Assembly (NCBI GenBank): GCA_031002005.1
Contig: JARYHS010011408.1
Span: 219,583,473 to 219,647,472 of the forward strand
Length of the DNA: 64,000 bases
Source of the DNA: Vandiemenella viatica
Lineage: Eukaryota > Arthropoda > Insecta > Orthoptera > Morabidae
Direction: 5' to 3'
Below, one piece after another: positions 1 to 12,230 of this stretch. A model generated the notes under the pieces. The model searched no databases. It saw only the letters and a program-made list of their open reading frames with translations, and was not told where the DNA came from. Numbering within the stretch: the stretch's first letter is position 1; each line of letters starts with the position of its first letter. A program made the translations under genes and the position numbers.

Positions 1-148
1 AAATTTTCAGTAGAAATTCGTTGCTGATATCATTAAATCATATATAAAAAAAATATTATGGCGTTGTTGGGTAACAATTGAACGAAACAACTGTGTAAAA
101 GTTATATACAAATAAATACATTGATGTTCTAAATATGTTACATTTAGA

Positions 149-418
149 GTTGTGCCTGATCATATGAGCTATGCCAGGATATTACGTGGTTCGGATTCCA
201 CGTTAAACTGTTTGTCCCAGAAGAAAGGAAATAGCCATCCTATCTACAGCTTAGTATGCCTCTTCCGGGACGACCCAACCAATCTTCGGGTTGTAGGCTA
301 AGTAACTTTAGTTAAACAGAGGAAAGGAGCTAGCCACCCTATCACTTATCAATAGCTTAGAATACCTTCTTCTGGGGGATCCAACGAACCTTCGAGTTGT
401 GGGCTAAATTAGTTCATG
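149..418 (+). repeat. SINE family B tail, partly duplicated
   Basis: This shares the body of the SINE at 35435-35697: a tgatcatatgagctatg block, a ggttcggattccacg block, and an end block with cttcgggttgtaggcta. The end portion (aggaaaggag... to ...gagttgtgggctaa) is present twice, at about 220-306 and 320-418, so either the tail duplicated or two copies abut. The tRNA-like head is missing. It is an old, diverged fragment. Confidence 0.7.
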
Positions 419-419
419 T

Positions 420-1062
420 TACGCTTGAGAAGGTTTGTTTAAATAAGAAATTGAATTTACTTTGCGCTTGCCGGGATCACCCAGTAAAGACAATTCTTGG
501 TACGAAGGATGTGAATGTTTAAAGGGAGAATCACCTGACGGATATTTCGAAATTCAGGCAGAAAATACGGGCAAAATTTACATAACTTTTGAACAGGAAG
601 TTATTTTCAGCACAGTTAGCTGTAGGTAGAGTTACGGTATGACAGGCGTTATTGATGTAATGTCTCCTAATCGGAAGACACCCACTGGGTTAAGCAACGC
701 CGATGAAGAGTCCGTCGACACCGTTTTTGCAAGTGTAATGATTGTTTGCTCTGAGAGGCGCCGACAAATGACGCGTCTGAGAGTACTTAGCGTCCCACAT
801 CGGACGGGAATAGCGGTGAGTAATTATCAAGCCTCGCCCGGGCGGGTTGTCGATCAAGTTATATTTGGCGGCCTGGGCTGCTAGCCACCAGATTGAACTC
901 TTCATCACGTTCCAGCACTTACGTGGTAGTCATCTACTGACAACTCCAAGAAACTTCGATTCTTATGGCTACGCTAACGCGTTTACCAAACACTTTGATC
1001 TAGAAATATGTTGCATGTTCTTACTAACAACAATACACATTAAGCACTACTAAAATAGGCTC
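420..1062. other. Unassigned interval
   Basis: Short open frames of 60-81 codons overlap on both strands around 640-1050, with no motif I recognise. A slightly GC-richer patch lies at about 690-870. I see no support for a gene. Confidence 0.4.
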
Positions 1063-1212
1063 CCGAGCCTGGTTAGTGAGTGGTTAATTCTCGGGCCTGG
1101 AATTCAGGTGGACACTAGTTCGATCCTCGGTCCAGCTATTCAGATTTCGGTTTTCCATGATTTCCATAAATCATTCAACGAAAATGACGGGACTGGTTCT
1201 TTCCAAGACCTT
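1063..1212 (+). repeat. SINE family A, divergent copy
   Basis: The head has the tRNA-like order gagcctggttagtgagtgg and a B-box-like tagttcgatcctcgg. The family A core follows: gatttcggttttccatg, then an aaatcattc block. It is more diverged than the copies at 26.0 or 31.3 kb and lacks the standard end. Confidence 0.6.
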
Positions 1213-3650
1213 ATCTATCTGTTTTGTCTCTTGAAGCTTCCCTGGTTCTAAAGAATATTAAATATTTAGAAATGTGGAATGCCAAAAGCCTCTAATGTTT
1301 TTCAGTGATATCTAACGAATTAATGAAAAAATATCATCGTAATCTAGCTAGCTTCACATGAGTTCATGCTACAGTACAGAGAATATACTCAATATTACGC
1401 AGCCTAAAGTATCTTAATTCAGATGATTTGTTTTTAGTACGAAATTAGATAGTATTTAAATTACTCTTTTTTCATATTAAAGTCGACATATGAAATAATT
1501 ATTTAAGTTGTTTCATAAAACAGTGAGGTGTAACTGAGTTCACTACGACATGTTAAAACTGAAACGTGAAATTATTTTGTAAAAATTATAATAGAAAAAT
1601 TATAATAGAACTTGGTACGATGTAGAACTAGGGTAACGACCACACGGGTGGTGAATTAACCTCGCACCCCACGCCCTCCCCCCTTTCACCCCTCCCCACC
1701 ACGATATGCCTTCGTGTCTCCCTTGGGCGAGGGGCACTCACCCCTGCTAGAAAACCTCTAAACTAGAACGTTAAAGTACTTGAGATGTACAATCAAGAAT
1801 TCAACACTACTGATAAGTGAAATAACAATTCTGTAATTTATAATTATCAATAGGACCTGTATAAAAGAGATTCTGATCATTAAATGGAATAATTAACAGT
1901 CTGTATCTATATTGTTCTTCCCAGAGACTGTCTTCAATACTCCAAATAAATAAAGATCGTTGTCGTTATTGCTGGCGCTTCAGCAATGATTCTTAATTTT
2001 GTTTAAAATATAATATTATAAACTGAAAGGCTATATCACTACGCGTTATTTGTCTGTAGAACTAGGGTGTTGGGAGAGACTACGTTTAAATGTTTTATGC
2101 TTCTCTCCCACATAAATTGCAAGCCAGGTAAAGGGGTGGAGACAGGAAGAATTTTCAGAATTAGCTTTCACTTATTTTTTTGTATTTGTATATTGTCTAA
2201 CTCGTTTTGTTAAATTAAACACTGTTTGCTGAATTTCTTTAGGTCCTACATCGGACACTATTTTTTTAAAAAAATAATATTCTTTTCGTGTAGCCTAACC
2301 TAGCAAGACACGAACGATTTGCTAATACCGACAGACTCGCAACAATAATCGTCGATTTTGTTGACAGTTACAACACTAACGGAATCAGTTAAGTTGTTGG
2401 TATTACAAACATTAAATTAGACCACTTTGAATGTTTAAACATACTTAATATCCTTTGTCATCTAGGAGAAATGTTGTATAAGGGATTGATCTTAGGGGAG
2501 AATGAAATGGAACAATCTCGCAAAAATCTACTTTATAATTTCGTAAGCTTACTCACTCACCTCGGTAGCTACTGGCTGGAGAATATGCGCCAGCCTTCGT
2601 TCGCAAATTAACAGCGACCAAAGATTATTAAAAATTAGAGGTTATGTGCACAATTTAATAGTTAAGTAACTGATATAAAATTAATTGCTAGATTACATTG
2701 ATCAAGTTTTATTTTGTAGCATTCAATTTGTTTAAAAAAATATAGAATAGCTTTAAAAAAAAAAACATGGAATTTTAATAACATGCTGCTAATAAAAGCA
2801 TTTTTAAAAAACTTAAATTACTCATGAGCTATGCTGTACGACAAATTCTAATTATCATCCTGGGCAAGGCTAAATCTCAATTTAATCGAAACTTCCGCTA
2901 ATATTGCTATTTGACTAAAGTTTATACATTTCAGCTTATTTGCTTTTTACACTTTTTACAAACCACTTTCGTTAATGGTTGTTCGTGTTTACTGTACGTG
3001 GGTTATTTAATTATTTAAAGTGGACCTCAGACTTCAAGTACGTTGCCTAAACGAGTGTTTTACCAATTAATTTCTTCGTAGTTGCTGAACTAAAACGATC
3101 ATAATTTGATATTTGTAATAATGTCTCTGGCCGCTACGAACACGATGACCAAAGATTACATTATGATCGTTTAGCCAGCTTCAATCAAGAGCAACGAGAT
3201 TCAACCACTTTTGCTGCTACTGATGATCACATTCCTCTGAAACTAAATAGAAATTCTCCAAATTTTGCAGAGTGAACTTTTAGGTTCAAATAAAAAGTCA
3301 AGTTTGTATTTCACCTACTTCGAGTCAAGCGGTCACGATCTTTGAAACAATTATTCAACAGCTCAATCGTCTATCCTCATGTTTAATTCTTTTATAATTA
3401 TTTCCAAGTCCCTTCAAACTCATAATGAGATTTTATTCAAATTTTATAGAGCGAAATCTTATGATGAAACACAGGTCAAGTTCATATTTTAATCAAATCA
3501 GGTAAACCTATTATGACCTTTGACTCTGAACTATTCTACACCCGTGACCATACGCAACGAGCATACATTAGTTGCATATAATTCTTTAGTGTTTTGTAGT
3601 ATATTGTCCAGAGCTAAACATCCTGAAATGAACTTTTATTTTGTTACAGG
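1213..3650. other. AT-rich interval without recognisable genes
   Basis: This stretch is AT-rich, with a C-rich pocket at about 1655-1740. A 14-bp direct repeat, tgtagaactagggt, occurs at 1621-1634 and 2055-2068. A short block near 2595-2625 (cagccttcgttcg...attaac) resembles 21648-21670, which suggests an unclassified dispersed repeat. I see no open frame of note. Confidence 0.4.
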
Positions 3651-3654
3651 TGTT

Positions 3655-3905
3655 GAAAGCTGATGTTGTGTACGTTCTACCTGAAATGAAGAAGAATGAC
3701 ATACGTGCCATGGTTAAATATTCGGTTAGAAAAACACGTCACCCAAATATATTCATGAGAATACGATGGCAACGTTACTGCACGATACCGCTTTATATAA
3801 CATAGTTAAAATGTGGGTCTCTGAATTTAAAAGGTGGAGAACCTACATTGAAAATGACATCGATGGTTTGATTTACTTGAGAATGTGTTGTAAAGCAGCT
3901 TGAAT
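3655..3905 (+). pseudogene. Mariner transposase N-terminal remnant
   Basis: Frames around 3687-3890 read MKKNDIRAMVKY and, after a frameshift, VKMWVSEFKRWRTYIEND. This matches the mariner order 'R..IK(Y/F)...' followed by 'VK.WV.EFKRGRTS.EDD' in the N-terminal helix-turn-helix region. Nothing of the catalytic DDD domain follows, so only the DNA-binding end survives, with a frameshift and a stop. The family assignment comes from remembered motif order. Confidence 0.6.
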
Positions 3906-4229
3906 GATAATGCTAATGACTGCAATAATCAGTTGAATGATGTCGGTAAAATTTGGTAAGCCAGAATTTCTATCGGCCCAGCCGATAGTATTAGGCAGCG
4001 TCTATGAACTACGTGGATCGACCTCGAGGGAGGTTCGGAGGGTCGGTTAGAAAGCTACTCTGGGCTACGTAGTTGCGGGAGGGAAGGGGGGTTCAGAGCC
4101 AAGCCTCGTACCTTTTCATTCATATTATTTGCCACAGTTAAAATAAGGTACAGATCACAGAATGGCATGTGGATATTTATTTCCGTCATTTAATTATCTC
4201 CGTAAGTAATTTAAATATCCTACATCCTA
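3906..4229. other. Unassigned interval
   Basis: There is a GC-richer pocket at about 3975-4110 with no open frame or family signature that I recognise. Confidence 0.35.
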
Positions 4230-4394
4230 ACAGTAGATGCTACATACAGGAAGATCAAACAAAATTTTGGAGATATATAGAGAAGAATTGTAAACATAAA
4301 AACTACCGATGGGAAGCCTCTTTTAAGCTCAGACGATAGAGCTAATCAATGGAAGTAATACATTGAGAAACTGTATGATGGAGATGACTTGTAC

Positions 4395-4965
4395 TGGTTG
4401 AGCGATTTCTTATTTTTCTTTCCGTCGGCCGCGGGCATCTATGTTCGCAGCTGATTCCAGGTCAGCTGGCGTAATTCAGATATCCACTGGCCTATGCAAT
4501 ATTTGCGTGCCTTGTTCCACAAAGAAATTATATATGTGTGACTTTTCTTTTTATGAGTTACTATTGTTGTTACGCTCACGTCCGCGACGGTTAAGTTTGC
4601 GTGCATAAACATCGTAGCGAATTAAGCTACTTATTTAACTGTCGGCGAGTTATGCCAAGTTTAAGAGGAAAGAGTATTCTACAGCTCAGATCCAGTACAT
4701 CCTAGTTACATCTTGCTGGAAATAACAGCCGGTGTCACGTTACACCCTGAGCATGCAAATCGACGCTACAATCATAAGGTGAGTGGATTTCTGTTGTTGT
4801 TTTTCTGCGCTATTACTGGCCGAATCGCTGCTACCGAATTTCGGGTACCTGTGGTCGGCGGGAGTGAGGAGAGAAATCGCTCACCAATTAATTAACCACA
4901 ATTACGTTCCCTGCGGGAAGACACTATTTATACGTGGCTTTCCCAAATAGATTATCCATCATCTA
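4395..4965. mobile_element. 571-bp insertion in LINE, candidate solo LTR
   Basis: The segment starts TGG, ends ...CTA, and is flanked by a 5-bp direct repeat tgtac at 4390-4394 and 4966-4970. It lies exactly where the LINE homology with 60384-60830 is broken. No inverted terminal repeats are visible. A TG start and a 5-bp duplication suit a solo LTR, but the end is TA rather than CA and I do not recognise the sequence. It could also be another element type. Confidence 0.45.
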
Positions 4966-4984
4966 TGTACAATAACGTAACGGA

Positions 4985-6320
4985 AAAGGAAGGAGATGTC
5001 GACATTGATGACTTAGGAGACCCTGGTTTGAGGACAGAATTTAATAGAGATCTGAACTGATGTCAATTATGAAACAGGAGAAATTCCAACTGATTTTAGT
5101 AAATATATCATCTTTACACTTTCGAAGAAAACACAAGCCGATAAATGTGAGAATTATCGCACCATTAGTCTAACATCACGTGCTTAAAAGTTACTGACCA
5201 GAATAATATAAAGAAGAATGGAAAGCGTAGTAGAAGAGATAGTAGTTTGAGTTTAGGAAAAACCGCGGTACAATGGAAGCAATTCTTGCTTTAAGATTAA
5301 CATTTGAAGGGCGAATCAAGAAAAACAAAGATACTTTTATGGAGTTTGTTGATTAGGAAAAGATTTTTGATAATGTTAGGTGGGACAAGATTTTCAAAAT
5401 TTTAAATGAGTCAGGTATAAAATATCGAGACAGTAGTTTATAAACTATATAAGAATCAAGTGGCTGTAATAAAAGAAAATCACGAGAGACATGCATCCAT
5501 CAGTTAAAAAGGGTGTGAGACAAGGTTGTAGTCTATCCCAGTTAATAATTAACTTGTATGTAGAGGAAGCAATGAAAGAAGTAAAAGAAAAATTTTCGTG
5601 TGGCATAAGTGTTCAAGGAGAAAAAATCAGTATGCTACGATTTTCTGATGATAGCTTGTTAGCAGAGCAGTCTGATGATGCTGAGAAGTTACTGAATGGC
5701 ATGAACAAAATACTGAAGAAAGATTTTGAACTGAATATAAAACAAAGCAAGACAAAAGTGATTAAATGTAGCAGAAATGACACCAATCATGGCATAAAAA
5801 TAGCAACGGATACAATAGGAGAAGTAAGTGAATTCTGCTACTTGGGAAGCAAAATTACAACCGATGGCCGCAGCAGAAATGATGTTAAAAGCAGAACAGC
5901 ACTAGCAAGAAGAGCCTTCATAATAAAGAGAAATCTTTTCAAAACTGTGTGCGGAGCACAGCTCTTTATGGTTGCGAAGCATGGACTTCAGGAATACCAG
6001 AAAGAAAGAAAATTGAAATGTGCTGCTTCAGAAGAATGCTGAAAATTAAGTGGAAAGAAAAAGTACGAAATGAACTGAGTTTTGGAAATGATGAGTGAGG
6101 AAAATAGTTTGTGGAAGAAGCTTACAGAAAGAAGAGACAGGCTGGTAGGTCATATTTTGAGACATGCTGTATTGATCAAAGTGTTTGTGGAAGGAACAGT
6201 CGAAGGTAAGAACTGTAGAAGAAGACAGAGATTACAATATATGATGCAGATAAGTGATGTCGTGGGTTGTAAGGGGGATGTAGAGATGGAGAAGTTGGCA
6301 CAAAATAGGAAGGGATGAAG
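4985..6320 (+). pseudogene. Reverse transcriptase of LINE family 1
   Basis: RT blocks are readable in order with stops between them: GEIPTDFSKYIIFTLSKK (about 5090), NYRTISLTS (about 5150), FMEFVD.EKIFDNVRWDK (the D...AFD box, about 5340), and GVRQGCSLSQLIINLY (about 5512). The catalytic box reads FSDD at 5641-5652, where the family has FADD. The thumb-like segment SEFCYLGSKITTDGRS lies near 5830. The C-terminal GHILRHA and EGK.CRRRQRLQYM segments follow at 6145-6240. The longest intact piece is about 183 codons (5491-6042). It would copy element RNA by target-primed reverse transcription if intact; here it is dead. Confidence 0.85.
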
Positions 6321-6377
6321 GACTGCATCAAACCAGTCGAAAGACTTACGACAGCAAAAAAAAAAAAAAAAAAAATA

Positions 6378-8065
6378 CTAACAGTACCGCCCATGCGTGT
6401 GACATGAAGTCGTAGCGTTGAAATTCACGCGGCCGACGTAATTGAACTAACTTACATGAGACGGTGTATTACGATTTCAAATACATTAGACATACCGTAC
6501 ACACATGTCACCCGGGATTTTCCAAGCCAGTGACAATTGATATTGTTTTGATGGTTTGAAATAAAACTGTTTTTATTAGGATCGCCCGCGTGTGACCACA
6601 CCGCTAGTTAATGAAATAATACTAATTTTGTCCTGTCATCTCGTTGCAACTATAATTATAGTGCTAGCTGAATGTTATTTCAAGTTCAAAGTGCGGTATG
6701 ATGTGGCCCCGTACAATAAACGTTAAATGTTTTTCCGAAGTGCTTTTAGTATACAGTGAGTTATAGAAATCTATTAATGAAGAAACAAAGGTGACGGAAC
6801 TACAGCAAAAGAAGACAAAAATTCAGCTATAGTTTGTTCTTTTGTATCAATTAATAAACAATGACGAATGATATAAGGAGAATGATTTTAGTAACACGTA
6901 AGGAAGAATAGGATTCCTAACTGTACATGAAAAGTTTTTCCGATTAACTGATTATTTGGCTAGTGCCTAAATTTCATTCAGAACATTTATAATAATAGAA
7001 AAGAACATAGTGCAAATATCGGTTGTGTTCTTTATGTCCGTAATAATTTTAACGATAGTTTGTTGAGAGGAAACAGTAGAAAATGTCTTCTGCCACGTCA
7101 AGCTACGTGTGGTGAAGTGGGGGGCGGAGGGGAGGGATGTTCAAGAAAGGCCAAAATGTAACCTAGTATTTTATGGACGTTCCGTTAGAAATAAAACTCT
7201 CCGTTAAACTGTTGCGACTCAGTGTTGACCATCAATATTCAATACAGATACAGTCGATCTAATCTGTAAGCAGTGCTCGTTGGTGCTGAAGCTTTCAGTG
7301 CTCTTTACAGCTGTTGGTCCGGTTTCATCACAGCCCTGTTTGTATTCGCTGCCACACAGTGCCAGATGTGATCGTGGGCTGCTTTCAACAGAGCTTTCGA
7401 CCAGCTACTTGTCTGTGTGAGGTGTAAACTGCCGGTCCCTAATGGTTTCTCAGTAATGTCGTGAGTACGTGCCCAAAATTGTCTTCTTGGAAATTGACCC
7501 GCGAGATCTATAAAAATGTCTGAATTCAGTCGTAATGCCAACTTTGCTCTTCATCGAATGTTTGAAATAATTGTATTTTGTACAAAGCATACACCCCATT
7601 AAGACTAGTATGAACCTCGCCAGCAGGCAAACATGTCTTCACCTTTGCGGGAGTTTCTTTCTCTAATAAGTTTAATCATGATGGCACCAGAATCTGTTAC
7701 GAAAGCTATAACTTTATCTGACTCAGTAAACCACTTCGTCAAGATAACTGACAACTGTGGTTAATATACTAACCAGTATGGCTCCAATGTAATCAAAATA
7801 TACCAACCGTGGTTGATTTTAGTTGATTTTGCAGCAAAAAATGTGCTGTAATACCCAGATGGCCAATATTACTCGTCGTTTCAGTCCAGATATCCGTAGT
7901 AATTGAAAAATGCTTCACACTTTTCATATTCTCTTTCACAACTTTTGAATTTTTTAATATTTTTTAGTGAATTTTGGATTTGATAATTCCACGAGAAGGG
8001 ACTTTGTATATTGGTGCTAATTGCTTCATTGAATACTTAAAACTATTGCCTTAGACTGCATTACA
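6378..8065. other. Unassigned interval
   Basis: Mostly AT-rich DNA after the LINE poly(A). A moderately GC-balanced stretch at about 7200-7550 has a 78-codon minus-strand frame without recognisable motifs. I see no gene. Confidence 0.4.
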
Positions 8066-8069
8066 AGGT

Positions 8070-8470
8070 CTGTTGAGGAGATGTACGAGAGAAGTAAAGG
8101 ATTTGGGTTACAAAACTGGTCAGACCATTGCTTGAATATAGTAGCGTAGTATGGGACACACATTTTGCGTGTTGGAGAGGGTGCAAAAAAAAGGGCTGCT
8201 GGATTTGATTCTGGAAATTACCTCAGAATGCAATCAGTAACAGATACGATTAAAGAGCTGGAATGGGATTCACTGGAAGACAGGAGGAGAGGGAAGAGGG
8301 TCATGGGACCGTACAACTCGTATATTGGTGTATGAATTAAAAGTAATGAATGGAAGGGGAAAGATGACCATGGCCACAAGCTGTCACTCGATTTCAGGCA
8401 CAAGGGTGTAGAATATTGTGATACGTCCTACAGAGAAATAAGAACCAATGAAGCGTAACGTAACAGATTA
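8070..8470 (+). mobile_element. LINE family 2, C-terminal fragment
   Basis: Frames read CTREVKDLGYKT, then (with shifts) a SMGHTFCVLERVQKKG segment and a GMGFTGRQEERKEG segment. These match the C-terminal stretch of the better preserved minus-strand copies at 49430-50050 and 52655-53560 (GYKTLVRPLLEFGSVVWDPH..., LEWDSLEDRR). This Jockey/CR1-like LINE region lies after the RT domain. Several frameshifts are present. Confidence 0.75.
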
Positions 8471-8826
8471 AATAGTGAAACGGTGAATGTAAATGAATGA
8501 AGAACGAGTAACACGCACGAAAGTGAATGGAACTACAGGGTTGGAAAGGGCGTTATCGATTTTTTTTTATGGAGCTGAATCAGTGTTCAGCTTGGTCACG
8601 TAAGCTGCCAACCAGTTCAACAACTTTGCCAGGAATATTAATCTGTTAGATGGCCATCTTCAGTTCAGATATTCACCGATGGGTCAAAAATACCTTTGAC
8701 GGGCAGGGTAGGCTGTGCATTTTACTGCCCCGAGACACAACACGCTCAAAGGTTCCGCCTTCCAGGTCACCTACCAATCTACTCGGCGGAAGCCATTGCC
8801 ATCAATCAGGCTCTTGGGGATTCTAC

Positions 8827-9160
8827 GATATCCGAGGCACTGAAATTTTACGAATTTGATGGTTGATTCTCATAGATCTCGACGAGACAAATCGAAAAGG
8901 AAGAATAAGTTTTTTTGGTATCTCGCTTAGTTTCCGAGATATCAAATGTTTAAAAAACGAAAATATACACCTCACTACTGATTATTATCCAAGAAATATG
9001 TATTGTTACCTGTTTAAAATTAACGCAGATATATACTAACGATCATTGTTCCATAAGAAAAGGATTTCGTGTATATCTTCCGTGTACAAACCCAGAAACG
9101 AAACAGAAAGTAGGCAGTAATAAGTTACGCTTAGCGCTGCCATTATGTACCAAAGACGTT
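8827..9160 (+). repeat. Left TIR of the Merlin element
   Basis: Inverted match to 11900-12230. Shared blocks include gatctcgacgagacaaatcg, ggtatctcgcttagtttccg, aagaaatatgtattgttacc and cttccgtgtacaaacccag. Small indels and substitutions separate the two arms. Confidence 0.9.
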
Positions 9161-9454
9161 GTTTTACTGTAAGCTTCCAACGATTTTGTAGCACAGATAT
9201 AGCTGTGCTACCTAGGATATTATTAATTTTACACATCTGACATGGCTGAAAACTTGTTCGAACGAAAATAATTAATATTGTAATAAATGGCTCTGTGTTG
9301 TTAGGACGGAGTGAAATATTAACATACAAAATAAAAAATTATGTATTTACTATTTCTCAAGGAAATATATCATGAACACCCATCTTCTAGTTATTACATA
9401 CAAAATGGACGAGTACGAAAAGGTCGCTCAATTACTGACAAATTCTTCCTGTTT

Positions 9455-10218
9455 CATCTGTGAGGCGCGTGCGTAAGGCGGTTGAGGTTAGGTTGGAATG
9501 CAGCGTGGATCAGAAAGAAAATGTCTTTTGTTAATATCTGAGAAGTAAGGCGGTGGAGATAAGGTTGGAATGCGACGTGGACCACAAGGAAAATGTCATC
9601 TATTCATATCTATGAGGACCGTGCGTAAGGCGGTTGTGGTTAGGTTGGAATGTGACCTGGACCAGAAGGAAAATACGTCTATTCACATCTGTGAAGTTCG
9701 TGCGTAAGTTGGTTGAGGTTAGGTTGAAATGTGGCCTGGACCAAAAGGAAAATTCCTATTCACATTTGTGAGGTTCGTGCGTCAGGCAGTTGAGGTTAGG
9801 TTGGAATGCAGCCTGGACCAGAAAGAAAATGTCTATTTACATCTGTGAATTTCGTGCATAACGCTGTTGAGGTTAGGTTGGAATGCAGCCTGAACCAAAA
9901 GGAAAATGTCTATTCAAATCTGTGAGGTTCGTGCGTCAGGCAGTTGAGGTTAGGTTGGATTGCAGCCTGGACCAGCAGGAAAATGTCGTTTATTCACATC
10001 TGTGAAGTTCGTGCATAAGGCGTTTGAGGTGAGGATGGAATGCGGCCTGGACCAGAAGGATTTTTTTTTTTTTTCACATCGTTGAGGTTCGTGCGTATTA
10101 AGGTGGTTGAGGTTAGATTGGAATGCGGCTTGGACCAGAAGTAAAATTCCTATTCACTTGTGTGAGGTTCGTGCGTTGGGAGGTTGCTGTTAGGTTGAAA
10201 TGCAACCTGGACCAGATA
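9455..10218 (+). repeat. Tandem array, about 10 units of 78 bp
   Basis: Each unit runs ctgtgaggttcgtgcgtaag, then gttgaggttaggttggaatg, then cagcctggaccagaaggaaa, then a tctattcacat end. Starts are near 9458, 9538, 9609, 9688, 9765, 9842, 9919, 9999, 10079 and 10158, so most units are 71-80 bp. One unit contains a poly(T) replacement. The array lies wholly inside the Merlin element, between the left TIR and the transposase. Confidence 0.92.
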
Positions 10219-10512
10219 TCGCTCTGGGGTATGCTACGATAACTGCTACTTCATAACTTCTTTGTAAAAACATTGCATGTATTAGAAAATCCACAAAAAG
10301 TCATTTTTAGTTCATAACTAAGTAGATGATTTTGCTGCAGAAAATGTAAACATTTTCTACACCCAGAACGCACCACGAGGAAGTATCACTCTACTGCGTT
10401 CCATACACACGTAAATGTGTGATATTTATTTTTTTAGATAAATTAATTAATGTTTGATAAAATAAATTATAGATTTTAATCATTTTTTACGTGTGCAGAA
10501 TTTGTAAAATTT

Positions 10513-11372
10513 TAAAAGAAGTCATTTGGAAGTTCATCGCTGTCAGATTGAGCTCCCGATATTAATTGGTCTATGTCTTCACTATGATTTTGTTCCAAAC
10601 CTTCATCCAAACGTGATCTTTTTGGCGGCTGAAGCAGGAATTCAATTTCCGGGATTAATGTAGGTGTGTCAATTTCTTTTAATGATAAGCCTTCTTTCAT
10701 ATCGCCATCCGTGAAGCCTGGGAACACTCTTTTAATATTTAGGAGAAATTTGCATGATTTTAGAACCTTTGTTGTTATACTTATTCAGTACATTTTGTCG
10801 ATACCAGTACAGTGTCATGTATTGGTAGAAAAGTTTTGCAGATCGTCGACATTTGATACTTTTTTTAGTAATTTATTCAGAATTTCTAAATCGTTTATGG
10901 TGTTCGTTTTGTCTGTTTGGTTAACAAATTCTCCTATACTATGGTTTGTTTGCAAATGTAGGCTACAGTTTTGGTAGAGAACATTTTCTCAATACCAATG
11001 TATTGTTTTGCACTGTCTGTGCATTTCTTTGACGAATCATGGTGAATGTACCGGTAGACATATCACCTCAACTTCTTTTTACTTTTCGAATTAACTTTGA
11101 AGAAAAGGCCAGACTTGGTTTCTTTGCAGTATATTCCTAACACAGTTATTGTCATGTGTTCCGTATTTGTATTTTATTTTTGTCAGAAATGTCTCGTCTA
11201 TCTGGACCGTCTTACCTTCACCGCCCAGTACAGTGTCGATATGGGAAGATATGACTTCAGTTACTTCCCAACAAGAACTATAATAGTCAACAACTATACC
11301 CCAACTGATTTCTTTTCCATTATTTGAATAACGCCAATATTTTAGGTTCTCAAATACATCATTAATTTTCAT
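10513..11372 (-). pseudogene. Merlin-type DDE transposase, decayed
   Basis: The clearest part is the 93-codon frame 11372-11091. It has WGIVVDYYSSCWEV (helical DNA-binding side), then GGEGKTVQIDETFLTKIKYK, where the D of DET (codon 11196-11198) is the likely first catalytic residue, then a QVWPF block corresponding to 'Q.WLFG'. Further down the minus strand, after shifts and stops, NHSIGEFVNQTDKTNTINDLE (about 10945-10880) matches the 'NHS..FV....THTN.IE' block that carries the last acidic residue. A charged C-terminal frame (LQPPKRSRLDEGLEQNHSED) ends at 10513 and may be an element-specific tail. The middle catalytic D was not located. Confidence 0.7.
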
Positions 11373-11899
11373 GTTTATGGTGAAACTAATAATTATTGCA
11401 ACAGTCTCCCTAAAAGAAATTCTACAACAACATCCACCGAAGAAAGTACATTGGCATGGATTTATGGTACTGTTGCACCACTTTTTTGTCCTTTTTGTTG
11501 CGCATCTCCATACCCATCCTAATTTTCAACTATGCCATATACCTCGCTTGCAATTAATTTGCTAAACGAGGTGTATATATTGAAATTGTCTAATTGTGGA
11601 TGTTTTCTCACGCATTTCGGAATAAGAAACACCGCGAACAAACGCTACGAGTTTTTCATCATTAACAAGAATGTTGTTAAGGTGACAGTCGATAACTGAA
11701 GTAGTTACTTCTAGATAAAGGCACTATAAATTTGTATTTATAGATAAGCGTCTTAATGTTATTAACGGCGACCTTAAGTTTGATTGTTTGCTCATTATGG
11801 TGAAAATACGTCAAACTAAAAACTCGTTTTTTTCAATTTCCTATAGGTTGGCAGACATGCGCAATGACTTATATTATTAGCATCGTATCGTACAATAAT

Positions 11900-12230
11900 C
11901 TATGGTACAATAAGGCAGCGCTGAGCGTAATTTACTACTGAATGTTTTTTATGTCATTTCTGGGTTTGTACACGGAAGATCTACACGAATTCCTTTTTTT
12001 ATGAAACTGATCTCTCTAATATATATCTACGTAAATTTTTAACAGGTAACAATACATATTTCTTACATAATAAGTAGTAGTGAAGTGTATATTTTCATTT
12101 GATTAAGATGTGATATCTCGGAAACTAAGCGAGATACCAAAAAAATGTATTCTTCATTTTCGATTTGTCTCGTCGAGATCCATCAGAATCAGCCATCAAA
12201 TCCTTAATATTTCAGTGCCTCGGATATCGT
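11900..12230 (-). repeat. Right TIR of the Merlin element
   Basis: Reverse complement partner of 8827-9160. The inner end is marked by ggcagcgctgagcgtaa against ttacgcttagcgctgcc on the left. Confidence 0.9.

Larger units (their letters stand above)
4230..6377 (+). mobile_element. LINE family 1, 5'-truncated, interrupted
   Basis: This non-LTR retrotransposon of the endonuclease-reverse transcriptase type runs from the pre-RT region (4270-4390) to a poly(A) run at about 6357-6375. The pre-RT segment (VNIKTTDGKPLLSSDDRA) and the DDLGDP.LRTEF segment near 5015 are separated by the insertion at 4395-4965. The same two segments are contiguous in the minus-strand copy at 60384-60830, which supports one original element. 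A third copy runs off the right edge (63611-64000, minus). Many stops and frameshifts make it inactive. Confidence 0.85.

Noticed and set aside
9455..10218. TTAGG within each 78-bp unit, suggesting telomeric repeats
   Set aside because: Only one TTAGG-like match per unit in a longer unrelated motif; insect telomeres are pure (TTAGG)n.
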